The notes under the pieces: generated by a model
The model's database searches: none
What the model saw: only the letters and a program-made list of their open reading frames with translations
What the model was told of the DNA's origin: nothing
Shown: one piece after another, positions 11,980 to 21,085 of the stretch
Position numbering within the stretch: the first letter of the stretch is position 1
Layout: every line of letters begins with the position of its first letter
Position numbers and translations under genes: made by a program
DNA from: Sacculina carcini
Lineage: Eukaryota; Arthropoda; Thecostraca; Sacculinidae
Assembly: GCA_916048095.2 (NCBI GenBank)
Contig: OU696574.1
Coordinates: 3,401,001 to 3,465,000 of the forward strand
Direction of reading: 5' to 3'
DNA length: 64,000 bases

Positions 11980-12221
11980 AAGTGTATAGTTAAACATATT
12001 TTAGTACCCCTTATCAAGAGTTTTGTGAATATTGAAAAAAAAATCATAAAAATGTACACACAGGATCTTGAATTTCGCCTTGTAGCATCTATAGGCAACG
12101 GAAGTTTAAAACCGCTTCCAATTGCGAAAGCAGTCTATTTTAAGCACCCACATATGTTTGCAAAGTCAAAATCCAAATACCCAGTGGCCTTATTTATGAA
12201 AACCTAGTCACTACAACAACA
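11980..12221. other. A/T-rich spacer
   Basis: No gene or repeat recognised between Gypsy B and the LINE B tail. Confidence 0.4.
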
Positions 12222-12549
12222 GCAACAACAAGCGTGTATTTGATATAGCGCACTAATCAACAAAGGCGCGACAAACATGAGATATAGAGATACAAGATAA
12301 TAATTACGTTAAAACGGGAGCTCAGAAAGAAGAAAACAAGATCTAGCAACGACAAAAATATAACAGGGAAGATAAACACCGAATTATTTTATGCTGAAAA
12401 AAAACCACAAAGACATGAACTGACAAATATGAACACTGGCGCACGTCACATACACGCACGATTAGCACAAACATAAGATCAGGGGCTGTGAGCGGAATAA
12501 AAAACACAACAGGAAAACAAAACACAAAGTGCAGTATTATTAGTAAGAG
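12222..12549 (-). mobile_element. LINE B 3' UTR and tail (distal part)
   Basis: Contains the same 3' tag as LINE A (TGTATTTGATATAGCGC on plus, at about 12235) next to a (CAA)n-type tail at 12212-12231. It is the 3' end of the minus-strand LINE whose coding part lies at 15588-16086. The two halves are separated by the hAT insertion, proven by the 8-bp duplication AGTAAGAG. Confidence 0.7.
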
Positions 12550-13448
12550 CAGGACCGGATTAACTTATAGGCAAAGTAGGCAGTTGCCTAGGGCCCCGCG
12601 CTTTTGGGGGCCCCGCGGTTTTGGGGCCCTATAGGTAGTGGGGTGCTGTGACTCAAATATCTTAGAGGCCCATCTCAATATTTTCTCAACTTCTCATAGT
12701 CTGCCCTCTTTGTCAAATATTTTTAAACATTCTCCCGCTAATACACTTGGTATTTTTGCATCAGTCAGGAGGTAACCTGATAAATCATAGCACGTGTATA
12801 GCCAGCTCACTTAGATCATGGCCGACTAGGATACCAGGTCTGGGTGTTGAATTTGGCCATCGGCCATGCTTATATCCAGACGAATTATATCCAGACGACC
12901 ATGCTTATATCCAGTTCCCTCGTACACTTACATCCACGCACGCATAAATACACATTGTGTACGCACGCACAGCACGCACGCACGCTCGTACGCACAGCAA
13001 GAACAATATTCGTCAAACTTATCAACAGTGTAGTTAGTTACAGTGCATTGCCGAACTGTTCTGCAGCTTATTTAATCGTATATAGACTTTAAAATTGAAT
13101 TGAGAATTTTAGCATGTTTTTGCTTTCAGAGCCGTATCGATAGCCCCTCGACTGTGGGTCCCACAATGTTCAGGGGCACCTTTAGAAAAAAAGGGAAGGG
13201 GCTCCCAGAGTGAACGTGATGCTAAAATCGTCGCTAGCTTTTTTGCACAAGGTGTTCATAATTTCATCAACAATTTTCCTTTGTAGGAGCCCCAAAATAT
13301 CTCTTTACGGCTCTGTATGCTTTCATTTACACTTTAATGTGAGTTAGACAAAAATATATTAGGGTAACACCTGATAATAGTTTGCGAAAAGGTTGAGTTT
13401 GCGGTTCATACACACATGGTAGACAGATCATCCTGGTTGTGTGAGGTG

Positions 13449-14308
13449 ATTATCATCAGTGGCAGTGCCGAGAATTTTCAAGAGGGAGAGGGGGATTATG
13501 AAAAATTATGAGGAGCATGGGCTTGAATCCTGGGGGGTATGGGGGTATATACCCCCCGACAAAGTGGTTGGGGAGTATGAATATGCAATTGTACCCCCCG
13601 ATAATTCTGCTGAGTTCAGTTCATTGGGTATATTATCATAAAAATCAGCATAGAAGGCACATGACAATAGACCAAAAATGTAAGAAATGATAAATATGTG
13701 AAGAATTATATTTCGCAATACACCCAGGGTTCCCGACCGGTGGGTCGCGACCCCCAGGGGGGTCGCGAGGCCACTTCAGGGGGTCGTGAGAGCAACCTGA
13801 AAATATTTGCATCGGTCAAAATTAGCATTAAATTATTCTGTTTTTTCTTTTTATTTTCGAATACATTCAATAACGATGGCATTAAACTATTGAATGTGAT
13901 AATAATTCAGTATAAAGGTGTTTTTATAACTTCTCTCATTTTTACTGGGGGGTCATGGAGCCCTCCGGATCTCTCCTGGGGGTCGCGGAGCGAAAAAGGT
14001 TGGGAACCCCTGCAATACACCTTTCATTGGGGTATGTGTGTTGTGATTGAATAGGCTGAAAATGATTGAGGGTACCACGCAATTGACCAACTTAGTCAAC
14101 TTTGAACACTAATGCATCATGGCTGTCATCCCCCCGAGCCTCGACACAAATATACGCCCATGATGAGGAGGCATGGCAAGCACAGTGGTCAGGCCAAATG
14201 TATCCGTGATTAAGTTATTGGGGGGCTTTCGCGGTCTTGGTCGTTTTTTGCGGGGAGCTTCAGCCTTCCAAGCCCACCCACTTATTTGACGCTGCCCCTG
14301 ATTACCAT
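13449..14308. mobile_element. Second, non-autonomous hAT-type element nested in the first
   Basis: Ends are CAGTGGCAGTGCC (from 13457) and GACGCTGCCCCTG (to 14300), imperfect inverted repeats. The flanks ATTATCAT (13449-13456) and ATTACCAT (14301-14308) match 7 of 8 as an hAT-size target duplication. No coding capacity is recognised. Its centre is interrupted by the MITE at 13725-14012. Confidence 0.65.
13716..14021. mobile_element. hAT MITE with TIRs and target duplication
   Basis: A 288-bp element (13725-14012) starts CAGGGTTCCCGACCGGTGGG and ends with the inverted counterpart GGTTGGGAACCCCTG. GGGTCGCG blocks lie near both ends, the common end pattern of hAT-type MITEs. Direct repeats CAATACACC at 13716-13724 and 14013-14021 flank it. 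It has no coding capacity. Confidence 0.9.
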
Positions 14309-14398
14309 GAACTACAAGGCATAATTATATAGAAAATTAAACACAATTGAAAGTGGAATGTTGATACTGGTAAGATTGCAGATATTAGCGTTGTCAGT

Positions 14399-15513
14399 AT
14401 GTCATCTCGTGATCGTGATGTTGGGAGGTTTTATGCGAGTGGATTTCAAAAACGAAAAAAGAAACTTCAAGAAAGGGAAAATAAAATTTAAGACACATCA
14501 AATTGTAGGAAAATCACAGATATGCTGACGAAAAGAGTTCCTGAGGCCATAAACACAGTCGAATTCCCAAGTGGGTCTACTGAAAGCTCCTGCATAATTT
14601 CAGAGCCCACGTCTCCTCCTTCCAGTATGACAGACATTTCATCGCCAGAATTTGTCCTGGAAAATACAGCCTCATGGCCAAATATAATCCCGGATTCCCT
14701 ACTAGATGACTTTATAGCAGAAAATTTCAGTCAGTCTCTTAACATTGACTTTGTGAAGTCAGTGAGGATGTATGATGATGGACGTCGTCGCTACTTGACA
14801 GCATCTGTATTCAATAGGAAGCTGGCGAATTCCGCAACAGTTCAGAGATCATGGATGGTGTATTCGGAAACCTCAGGAAAGGTCTATTGCTCAGCATGCA
14901 AGCTGTTTTCTCCGAAAGGAAATGCCTTTACGCAGGGTTTCAATAACTGGAACAACTCGAAACGGTTTGAGCACCATGAAAGCAGTGCCTCTCACAGGAG
15001 TGCAACTTTGGCCAGTGTGATCTGTGCACAGAAAAAAAGATTAATGGACACACATTTATATAATTAGACTCATAAAGAGTGGACATACTGGAGAAAAGTT
15101 ATCAAAAGAGTTGTTGCTATGATAAAGTTCAAATCTGTAAGAGGACTTGCTCTTCGTGGAGACAATGAAGTGTTTGCTTCGGAAAACAATGGCAACTTCT
15201 TAGGGATCTTAGAACCTTTAACATAATTGGGTACATTTTTGGCAAATCACGTGTCACGTTTTGGAAATGCTGGAATAGGCAATGTTTCCCACATGTCTTC
15301 CACTACTTTGGATAAACTTTTAGGGCTCATGACTGTAAAGGTCCTCAATAGCATCATTTCAGCCGTGAAAACTGCAAAGTAATTTGCAATAAATGTGGAT
15401 TCGACACCAGATATTGCATACACAGATCAATTGACATTCATTGTTCGCTTCGTCGATCCCACTCATGAGCCAGTGGAACACCTCATTAAGTTAATTTATC
15501 TTCCGTTCTATGA
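14399..15513 (+). pseudogene. hAT transposase with TTF-type zinc finger (ZMYM-like), broken
   Basis: The start region reads MSSRDRDVGRFYASGFQKRKKK, then a stop near 14490. The longest open stretch (14522-15067) contains the TTF-type zinc finger (VYCSACKLFSPKGNAF...GFNNWNN...FEHHESSASHR). After a stop comes the DUF4371-type region: EWTYWRKVIKRVV, RGLALRGDNEVF, GNFLGILEPL, GNAGIGNVSHMSSTT and VDSTPDIAYTDQLTFIVRFV. Stops near 15065, 15224 and 15380 disable it. The C-terminal hAT dimerisation domain is absent, and the frame ends in the right terminal repeat. Related ZMYM5/ZMYM6-like proteins in animals derive from this transposon group; this copy is simply a dead transposase. Confidence 0.85.
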
Positions 15514-15587
15514 TGAAGATCATGGGGGCCCCGCGGATCTGAACTGCCTAGGGCCCCGCGAAGTCTTAATCCGGCCCTGAGTAAGAG

Positions 15588-16086
15588 TATATACATGGCG
15601 ATAATATGGAGATACGAAAATATGGAGATATATATACAAAGGTAGTGTCAATGCAATCTATACGGAGGTGTAAGCGGCGACGGAAGAGACAGCAGGTACT
15701 TATGCAGCGCAGAGGAAAAGGAAGAATATGATTTATGATGAAGGATATGAGGACGAAGAGAGTTGTATAATCGGGAGGCAGAAAGATAAAAAAATTCGCG
15801 GACCAATTTGATAAGTGGTCGGCGGGAGGGCAAACAAGAGGTGCGGGACGGAGGCTGAAAGGACGATCAGGAGGTAAGAACTGAGAGCAAGTACGAGGGA
15901 GGAGAAGATGTGCGGAGGATTTTATATACAATACAACACTGCTTAAATTGTATCCTTGAAAGAGCTGGCAGCCAGCCGAGTTCTCGGATATGAGCGGAGG
16001 TGGGTGTCTTAGGAGAAAGGCGAAGAACGAAGCGACAAGAAAGATTCAATTCAAGTGTATTAATCCACACAAAAGCATTGCTTATC
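15588..16086 (-). pseudogene. LINE B: ORF2 C-terminal fragment
   Basis: On minus this encodes NLSCRFVLRLSPKTPTSAHIRELGW and CCIVYKILRTSSPPSYLL, then LSASRLYNSLRPHI and YSSFSSALHKYLL after frame changes. It parallels LINE A closely, residue by residue. It is 5' truncated at a microsatellite and separated from its own 3' tail by the hAT insertion. Confidence 0.75.
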
Positions 16087-16375
16087 ATGGTGTGAATACT
16101 ACATAAATATATACACATTCATACACTCAACCATATATGTATATAAATACACACAAATATATATACACACACTCATATACATACATATGTACATATTCAC
16201 GTTCATATACACACATACACCCAGAATATACATATATACACATACACATACATACATATATATACATACATATACACACATATATACATACATATACACA
16301 CATTCATACATGCATGCGTGTATATATACTGACACACTCACACACGCTCGCACATTCATACATGAATCCATTATT
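16087..16375. repeat. CA/TA microsatellite cluster
   Basis: Runs of (CA)n, (TACA)n and (TA)n with interruptions. Long open frames on both strands here are low-complexity artefacts. A microsatellite also follows the 3' end of LINE D, a close relative of the neighbouring LINE C, so part of this may be the LINE C 3' end. Confidence 0.8.
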
Positions 16376-16489
16376 CAGACTGTACGAGACATATACTTGT
16401 ATACCATACTGAACATGAGCATGCATAAACAAACAACACCAACGAATTTGAATCACAATGATAACATCTACCTTGAGGAAGCTTATGGT

Positions 16490-16921
16490 CTTTATAAGTC
16501 GTCCATCAGCTTGGTAATCATTTGTTTTTTAAATAATGCAAGTCTAGGTATTTGCTTGATCTCTTTTTTCAAGTTATTCCAGCAAGTGACTCCATCGTGA
16601 GTTATACAAAATCTTCTACATCTTGTTCTCCAGGACTGTACCAAGAAATTATGAACATGACGTTTTTTCACAATGAACATATTTTGCAGTACCTTTGGCA
16701 GCATGTTGTTGTGGGCTTTATATAAAGTAGTTATTCTATTTAAAGTAACCAATTTTTCCAGTGGTAGAACTCTATATTTTACAAATATTGGTTTTTTGCA
16801 TTTTCTTGAAGATTTAAACTCAATTAATCTAATTATTCTCTTTTGCAATTTACATGATGTTTCCAAATTACTTTTAAATGTTGATCCCCATGTTTCATTG
16901 CAGTAAGACAGTTGAGATCTC
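16490..16921 (-). pseudogene. LINE C: ORF2 C-terminus
   Basis: The minus frame has SYCNETWGSTFKS, KLQKRIIRLIEFKSSRK, LNRITTLYKAHNNMLPKVLQ and GVTCWNNLKKEIKQIPRLALFKKQM. This is the usual C-terminus of jockey/CR1-superfamily LINE reverse transcriptases. LINE D has the same layout (CCEAWGNTYYTS, AQKRAIRIIDNLKAREH). It is cut at 16921/16922 by the 5' LTR of R1, so its upstream part should have lain beyond R1. That flank is missing. Confidence 0.75.
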
Positions 16922-17298
16922 TGTATTGTGTTTATTGTGTATTGCATGGTATTGTATTTTGTACTATATATAATTGTGTGTGCGTGCATGTGTATTTGTG
17001 TGCGTACGTGGGAGTGTGATTTTGTGTACGTTGTTGTATGTGCGCGCGGAGGTAGCTGCGTTGCATAAGCGCGAGCTATGAGTGCATGCATGCGCGGGTG
17101 GTATCCGCCCGGAGTCAACGGTCGCTCGTGCATGTTGGGCAGTGCGTTACTGGTGAAGAGAGAGTGTGGTGTTTTGTGCAGTGGCTTAGAGTGTTGTTCG
17201 GTGGAGAGAGTAGTATTTAGTGCATTGTGTTGCGGTGTGATCGTGTGGAATTGTGCTTTCTTGTTCTTTTTTATTTTTCGTGCTTACATTCAAATACA
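16922..17298 (+). repeat. R1 5' LTR
   Basis: Starts TGTATTGTGTTTATTG and ends AAATACA immediately before the primer-binding site. The first 67 bp are repeated at 20916-20982 downstream of pol. The start is fixed by this repeat; the end is fixed by comparison with the R2 LTR/PBS junction. Confidence 0.85.
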
Positions 17299-17310
17299 AG
17301 CTAACCGGCC
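17299..17310 (+). promoter_or_regulatory. R1 putative primer-binding site, complementary to tRNA-Ile(AAT) 5' end
   Basis: AGCTAACCGGCC lies directly after the LTR. Its reverse complement GGCCGGTTAGCT equals nt 1-12 of the widely conserved animal tRNA-Ile(AAT) as remembered. The usual TGG-starting site complementary to a tRNA 3' end is absent. Gag ATG follows after 10 nt. Confidence 0.7.
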
Positions 17311-17320
17311 CTTACGAAAA

Positions 17321-18022
17321 ATGGAGTCTTCATGTGGTTTCGACGCTCGCGTGATACCAGAATTTGATGGTCAGAGTGACATTGTGGAATGGTGGACTCG
17401 CACGGAGATGATGTGTCAGCTCAAAGGCGTCGATGTGATGAGCGTAGTGCCACTACGTCTCTCAAAAGGCGCGTTTGTTGTGTGGACCCAACTGCCGGAT
17501 GAACTTCGCCGTTGTGCGAAAGGGACTCGCAGCGCTTTGTTCTCGGCGTTTGGAGTGGACAGATTCCGTGCATACGCCCTGTTCACCAGTCGTCGTCTGC
17601 AAGAAGGTGAGTCGCCTGACGTATATTTAGCAGATTTGAAAAAGCTCGCTGTTTCATTCGGTGGCGTATCCGATAATCTGCTGATATGTGCATTTGTGAA
17701 TGGCCTACCCGATCACGTGGCGACCAGTATTCGTGCAAGCACAGTGTCAGAGTCTCTGTCGCTGAGTGATATTACGAGCAGAACTCGCATGGTGTTACAA
17801 ACGACAAAAAGCCCATCAAACTGTCTAGCCGCCAATGCCGGGTCGCTTTCACCTCGAAAATGCCACATTTGAAATCAGAATGGTCATTTGAGTAGAGAGT
17901 GCCCCAAAAGGAAATATCGGATACGATGTTATAATTGCTCCAAATTGGGTCACATGGCGAAGGACTGTCAGGGAAACGAGGAAGGAGAGGGCTCGTCAGC
18001 GCCAGCACCCTCTCCTCAGTGA
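17321..18022 (+). pseudogene. R1 gag with two zinc knuckles, one in-frame TGA
   Basis: The predicted start is the ATG 10 nt after the primer-binding site (MESSCGFDARVIPEFDG). The protein has a capsid-like helical region (PEFDGQSDIVEWWTR, then RRLQEGESPDVYLADLKKL). Two CCHC knuckles for RNA binding follow. The first reads CHI-stop-NQNGHLSREC: TGA (17870-17872) replaces the second zinc-binding Cys. The second is intact (CYNCSKLGHMAKDC). The gag frame ends at TGA 18020-18022 and overlaps pol, which is in the -1 frame. Gag would form the virus-like particle. The nonsense codon probably inactivates this copy, although pol is intact. Confidence 0.8.
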
Positions 18023-20892
18023 GCAATGAGGCGCTTCCTTCAGTCACTGTGTTTATTGATCAACGTGAGTCTTGTGTGCTTGTTGATACCGGTTGTTCTC
18101 GCTGTATTGTGTGGAGCGGTGTTTGTAAAACATGGACACCAGTAACGACTCATGTGAATACTCTGGGTGGCATGAGCTTTGACTGTTCGGGTGTTGGTGA
18201 ATGTTGTGTGAGTGTCGAGGAACAGTCAGTTGTGGTGAAGGCCCTTGTTGTGCAGCACAAGCCGATGGGATATGATGCGATTCTGGGAATGAACGCCATA
18301 TCAGCGCTGGGGGGTGTTTGTGTAAGTGCTGACGGTAGGGTGCGTTTTCAAGTGAGTGCCAAGGTCGCATACTGTGCTGCGGCTGGTGATATTGTTGAGT
18401 CAAAACCTGGGCATGAGGCACGGTTTGATGCAGTTAAAAACATGTGGACTTGCAAGTGGAAGTGGCTTGACGACCACGAGCCTCATCGTTTGACAAACGA
18501 AACTGCACAATATCATGTGAGGCAACACGCCAAGGAGGCGTTTGACAGAGAGATAAATGAGTGGATCAGCAACAAATGGTTGACTCCCTATGATGAGAGT
18601 GTACATGGGCCTGCTCGCTGTTTAATTCCTCTGATGGCAGTGACCCAAAAGAACAAGAACAAAGTGAGACCGGTCCTTGATTTCCGAGAATTAAATAAAC
18701 ACATTGACACTCGTTCTGCAGATGCTGACGTATGCAATGAGAAGCTGAGGGAATGGCGGATGAAGGGAGACAATGTGTTTATCATGGACCTCAAGAAAGC
18801 CTACCTGCAGATATCAGTGGACAGTTCGTTGTGGCCTTTCCAGACGGTGAAGTTCAATGGTGTGCTGTACTGCTTGACCAGGCTTGGATTCGGGTTGAGT
18901 GAGGCGCCCATGATCATGCATACGGTGGTTGACTCGGTGATGGCACAAAACGACCAGATAAGGCGTGGTACATCGGCATATGTTGACGATGTCCTCATTG
19001 ATGGAAACATTGTGTCACCCGAAGCAGTGAAGGAGCACTTTGCCAAGTACGGTCTTGAATCGAAGGAGATTCAAAAGCTCTCTGACGGAACACGTGTGCT
19101 CGGCTTACACGTGTTTTCATCAGAGTCTGGCAAGTTGATGTGGAAAAGGGACAATGCTGTGGGTGAGTGTCCGCAACAGCTCACGAGACGAGTCGTGTTT
19201 TCTTTGTGCAGTACTTTGGTGTCGCATTATCCTGTCGGTGGCTGGTTGCGTGTTGCCGCTTCGTACATCAAGCGACTTGCATCCGAGGCGACAAACAGCT
19301 GGGACGAACCGATTTGTGACTCAGCAATCAATAGTCATGTGAACGAGGTGATGTCGAAACTGCAGCATAGCGATCCCGTGAGAGGCGTGTGGAAGATCGA
19401 TGATGATTTGGCGAATGTATGGGTGGACGCTAGCAACATTGCCATTGGTGCGTTGGTTGAGGTGAATGGCGAGACAGTGGAAGATGCTTGCTGGTTGAGA
19501 AGGGACAGCCACCACATAAACCTCAGTGAGCTAGAGGCCGTGATAAAGGGGCTTGGCCTGGCGATCAAGCTCAAATTTCGAAAAATTCGGGTCTTCACAG
19601 ATTCGTCCACGGTGCATTTATGGCTCAGAGGACTTCTAACGGCAAAAGAACGTCTCAGGACAGCTGCCTGTAGTGAGTTGTTGATCAGGCGCCGACTAGA
19701 GATCATTGGTGGATTGTTGGACGAGTACAACTTGACTGTTGAAGTAATGAAGGTGGCGTCTGAGAGGAATAAAGCAGATTGCCTGACTCGTGTGCCTGGT
19801 CACTGGTTGAAACAGGACAAATCAGTGTGTGCCGCAGGTGCTGAACCGACTGACGTGCGTCCTCGCATCCGGCAGATTCACCACGACGCCGGACATCCGG
19901 GCATCCACCGAACGCGGTACTTTTGCCGGAGGAAAAAGCTTTACGTGAGCAAGCGGGAAGTCGCAGATGTTGTGAGGTCGTGTGACATCTGCAATTCGAT
20001 TTGCCCGGCGTCAGTGAAATGGAGACACGGGAATCTGAGCGTGAATCAAAACTGGCACCGACTGGCAGCAGATTTTGTGCATGTGCGTGATTTGTTGTAT
20101 GTGTCTGTCATCGATTGTGGTCCTTCGAGGTTTTCTCTCTGGCGCAAGGTTCGCACTCGCAGCAGCGATGAAGTGGCGGACATTTTCGATGATATTTTTA
20201 GTGAGCGTGGACCCCCAAATGAGATACTTCTGGACAACGACACATCTTTTCGTGGACAGGTTTTTGTGCGGGCGATGGAACGTTGGGGTGTGAACATTCG
20301 ATATCGGTGTGCTTTTCGCCCAGAAGGAAACGGCATAGCGGAGAGGTCGCATCGGACAGTGAAGACCATTGTTGCGAGGAAACAGTGCAGTGTGAGAGAG
20401 GCTGTGATGCTGCACAATTTGACGCCAAGCGATGACGCCGGTCGCAGACCTGTTGATTGTGTGTATCGATACAGAGTGCGAATGCGTGATGAACTCCCGC
20501 GACAGCGCAGCACATCTGTTCGTGGCTGCGATTATGAGGTCGGCGATCCTGTCTGGGTGAGGCAGCGCGGAGATCGGTGTGATGCTGTCGGTCGCAGGGG
20601 TACCGTCACAAGTGTCGTGTCAGACCTCGTTGTCGCCGTCGATGGCATCAACAGGCACGTGGGTGATGTCAGACCACGGGCGGAGACGGAGAACGGTGGC
20701 GGCACGAACTCATTGGTCGAGGCGAGCGGTGACGTGGCGGACGACGGCGAGCCTGCCGTCATGGTGTACGGTGAGAGGACTGCCGGGACTGGTCCGGCGA
20801 GTAGCGGTCAGCAGCAGGCGCGACCACAGCGACAGAGTCAGCGTCCGGCGCGGTTCAATGATTATGTTGTGTATAATTCTAATCGGGCATAG
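17935..20892 (+). CDS. R1 pol polyprotein: protease, RT, RNase H, integrase (intact)
   Basis: The frame is open for about 985 codons; translation would enter by -1 frameshifting at 17974, not at an AUG. Protease: VLVDTGCSRCIV with catalytic DTG, and DAILGMNAIS. RT: PVLDFRELNKHI, FIMDLKKAYLQI, CLTRLGFGLSEAPMIM, and catalytic YVDD in SAYVDDVLI. RNase H: VWVDASNIAIGAL, SELEAVIKG, VFTDSSTVHLW, KADCLTR. Integrase: zinc site HHDAGHPGIH...CDIC, then D in AADFVHV, D in LLDNDTSF, E in GNGIAERSH. It ends near RPARFNDYV, a C-terminal motif shared in type with R2 and R3. The family is Ty3/Gypsy-related, a lineage with diverged RT. It is the only full-length undamaged long protein in the window. Confidence 0.9.
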   Translation: MLQIGSHGEGLSGKRGRRGLVSASTLSSVSNEALPSVTVFIDQRESCVLVDTGCSRCIVWSGVCKTWTPVTTHVNTLGGMSFDCSGVGECCVSVEEQSVVVKALVVQHKPMGYDAILGMNAISALGGVCVSADGRVRFQVSAKVAYCAAAGDIVESKPGHEARFDAVKNMWTCKWKWLDDHEPHRLTNETAQYHVRQHAKEAFDREINEWISNKWLTPYDESVHGPARCLIPLMAVTQKNKNKVRPVLDFRELNKHIDTRSADADVCNEKLREWRMKGDNVFIMDLKKAYLQISVDSSLWPFQTVKFNGVLYCLTRLGFGLSEAPMIMHTVVDSVMAQNDQIRRGTSAYVDDVLIDGNIVSPEAVKEHFAKYGLESKEIQKLSDGTRVLGLHVFSSESGKLMWKRDNAVGECPQQLTRRVVFSLCSTLVSHYPVGGWLRVAASYIKRLASEATNSWDEPICDSAINSHVNEVMSKLQHSDPVRGVWKIDDDLANVWVDASNIAIGALVEVNGETVEDACWLRRDSHHINLSELEAVIKGLGLAIKLKFRKIRVFTDSSTVHLWLRGLLTAKERLRTAACSELLIRRRLEIIGGLLDEYNLTVEVMKVASERNKADCLTRVPGHWLKQDKSVCAAGAEPTDVRPRIRQIHHDAGHPGIHRTRYFCRRKKLYVSKREVADVVRSCDICNSICPASVKWRHGNLSVNQNWHRLAADFVHVRDLLYVSVIDCGPSRFSLWRKVRTRSSDEVADIFDDIFSERGPPNEILLDNDTSFRGQVFVRAMERWGVNIRYRCAFRPEGNGIAERSHRTVKTIVARKQCSVREAVMLHNLTPSDDAGRRPVDCVYRYRVRMRDELPRQRSTSVRGCDYEVGDPVWVRQRGDRCDAVGRRGTVTSVVSDLVVAVDGINRHVGDVRPRAETENGGGTNSLVEASGDVADDGEPAVMVYGERTAGTGPASSGQQQARPQRQSQRPARFNDYVVYNSNRA
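17971..18016 (+). promoter_or_regulatory. R1 -1 ribosomal frameshift signal (GGGAAAC plus stem-loop)
   Basis: The heptamer G GGA AAC (17971-17977) sits in the gag frame just after the second zinc knuckle. Slipping back one base enters the pol frame exactly. After a 5-nt spacer, AGGAGAGGG (17983-17991) pairs perfectly with CCCTCTCCT (18008-18016) around a 16-nt loop. R2 has the same arrangement with a different stem. Confidence 0.8.
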
Positions 20893-20915
20893 TGATTCTT
20901 AGAATCAGGGGGATA

Positions 20916-20982
20916 TGTATTGTGTTTATTGTGTATTGCATGGTATTGTATTTTGTACTATATATAATTGTGTGTGCGTGCA
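20916..20982 (+). repeat. R1 3' LTR, truncated to 67 bp
   Basis: Identical or near-identical to the first 67 bp of the 5' LTR. It is preceded by the purine tract CAGGGGGATA (polypurine primer). Similarity stops at 20982, where the 5' side of LINE F begins, so most of the LTR and the right-hand flank are lost. Confidence 0.88.
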
Positions 20983-21085
20983 ATAACCCAATCCAGGCCC
21001 AATACACACATACAGCTGTCACATATGCACAGAGCCACTCACAACACGCTGACACACGAAAGGCTCAGTTCAGTGCAGCCCCTGT

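Larger units (their letters stand above)
12542..15587 (+). mobile_element. hAT element (TTF-type/Zaphod-like) with 8-bp target duplication
   Basis: The element proper is 12550-15579. Terminal inverted repeats are CAGGACCGGATTAA on the left and TTAATCCGGCCCTG on the right (13 of 14 pair), with further GGGCCCCGCG blocks inside both ends. Flanking 8-bp direct repeats AGTAAGAG at 12542-12549 and 15580-15587 are perfect. It encodes a broken transposase and lacks the C-terminal dimerisation half, so it is an internally deleted, non-autonomous copy. It sits in LINE B and contains two further insertions. Confidence 0.92.

Noticed and set aside
16099-16412. Long open frames on both strands over the CA/TA microsatellite
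   Set aside because: Repeats with even period give stop-free low-complexity peptides on both strands; there is no start context or homology.
17299-17310. Primer-site words arising from insertion beside tRNA genes
   Set aside because: They lie inside the elements between LTR and gag, and the R2 target duplication shows a coding-sequence target, so host tRNA genes are not the source.
17870-17872. An alternative nuclear genetic code with TGA as sense
   Set aside because: Other intact frames here, such as LINE F copy 2 and R3 gag, end normally. Many TGA codons occur in obviously decayed genes, so mutation is simpler.
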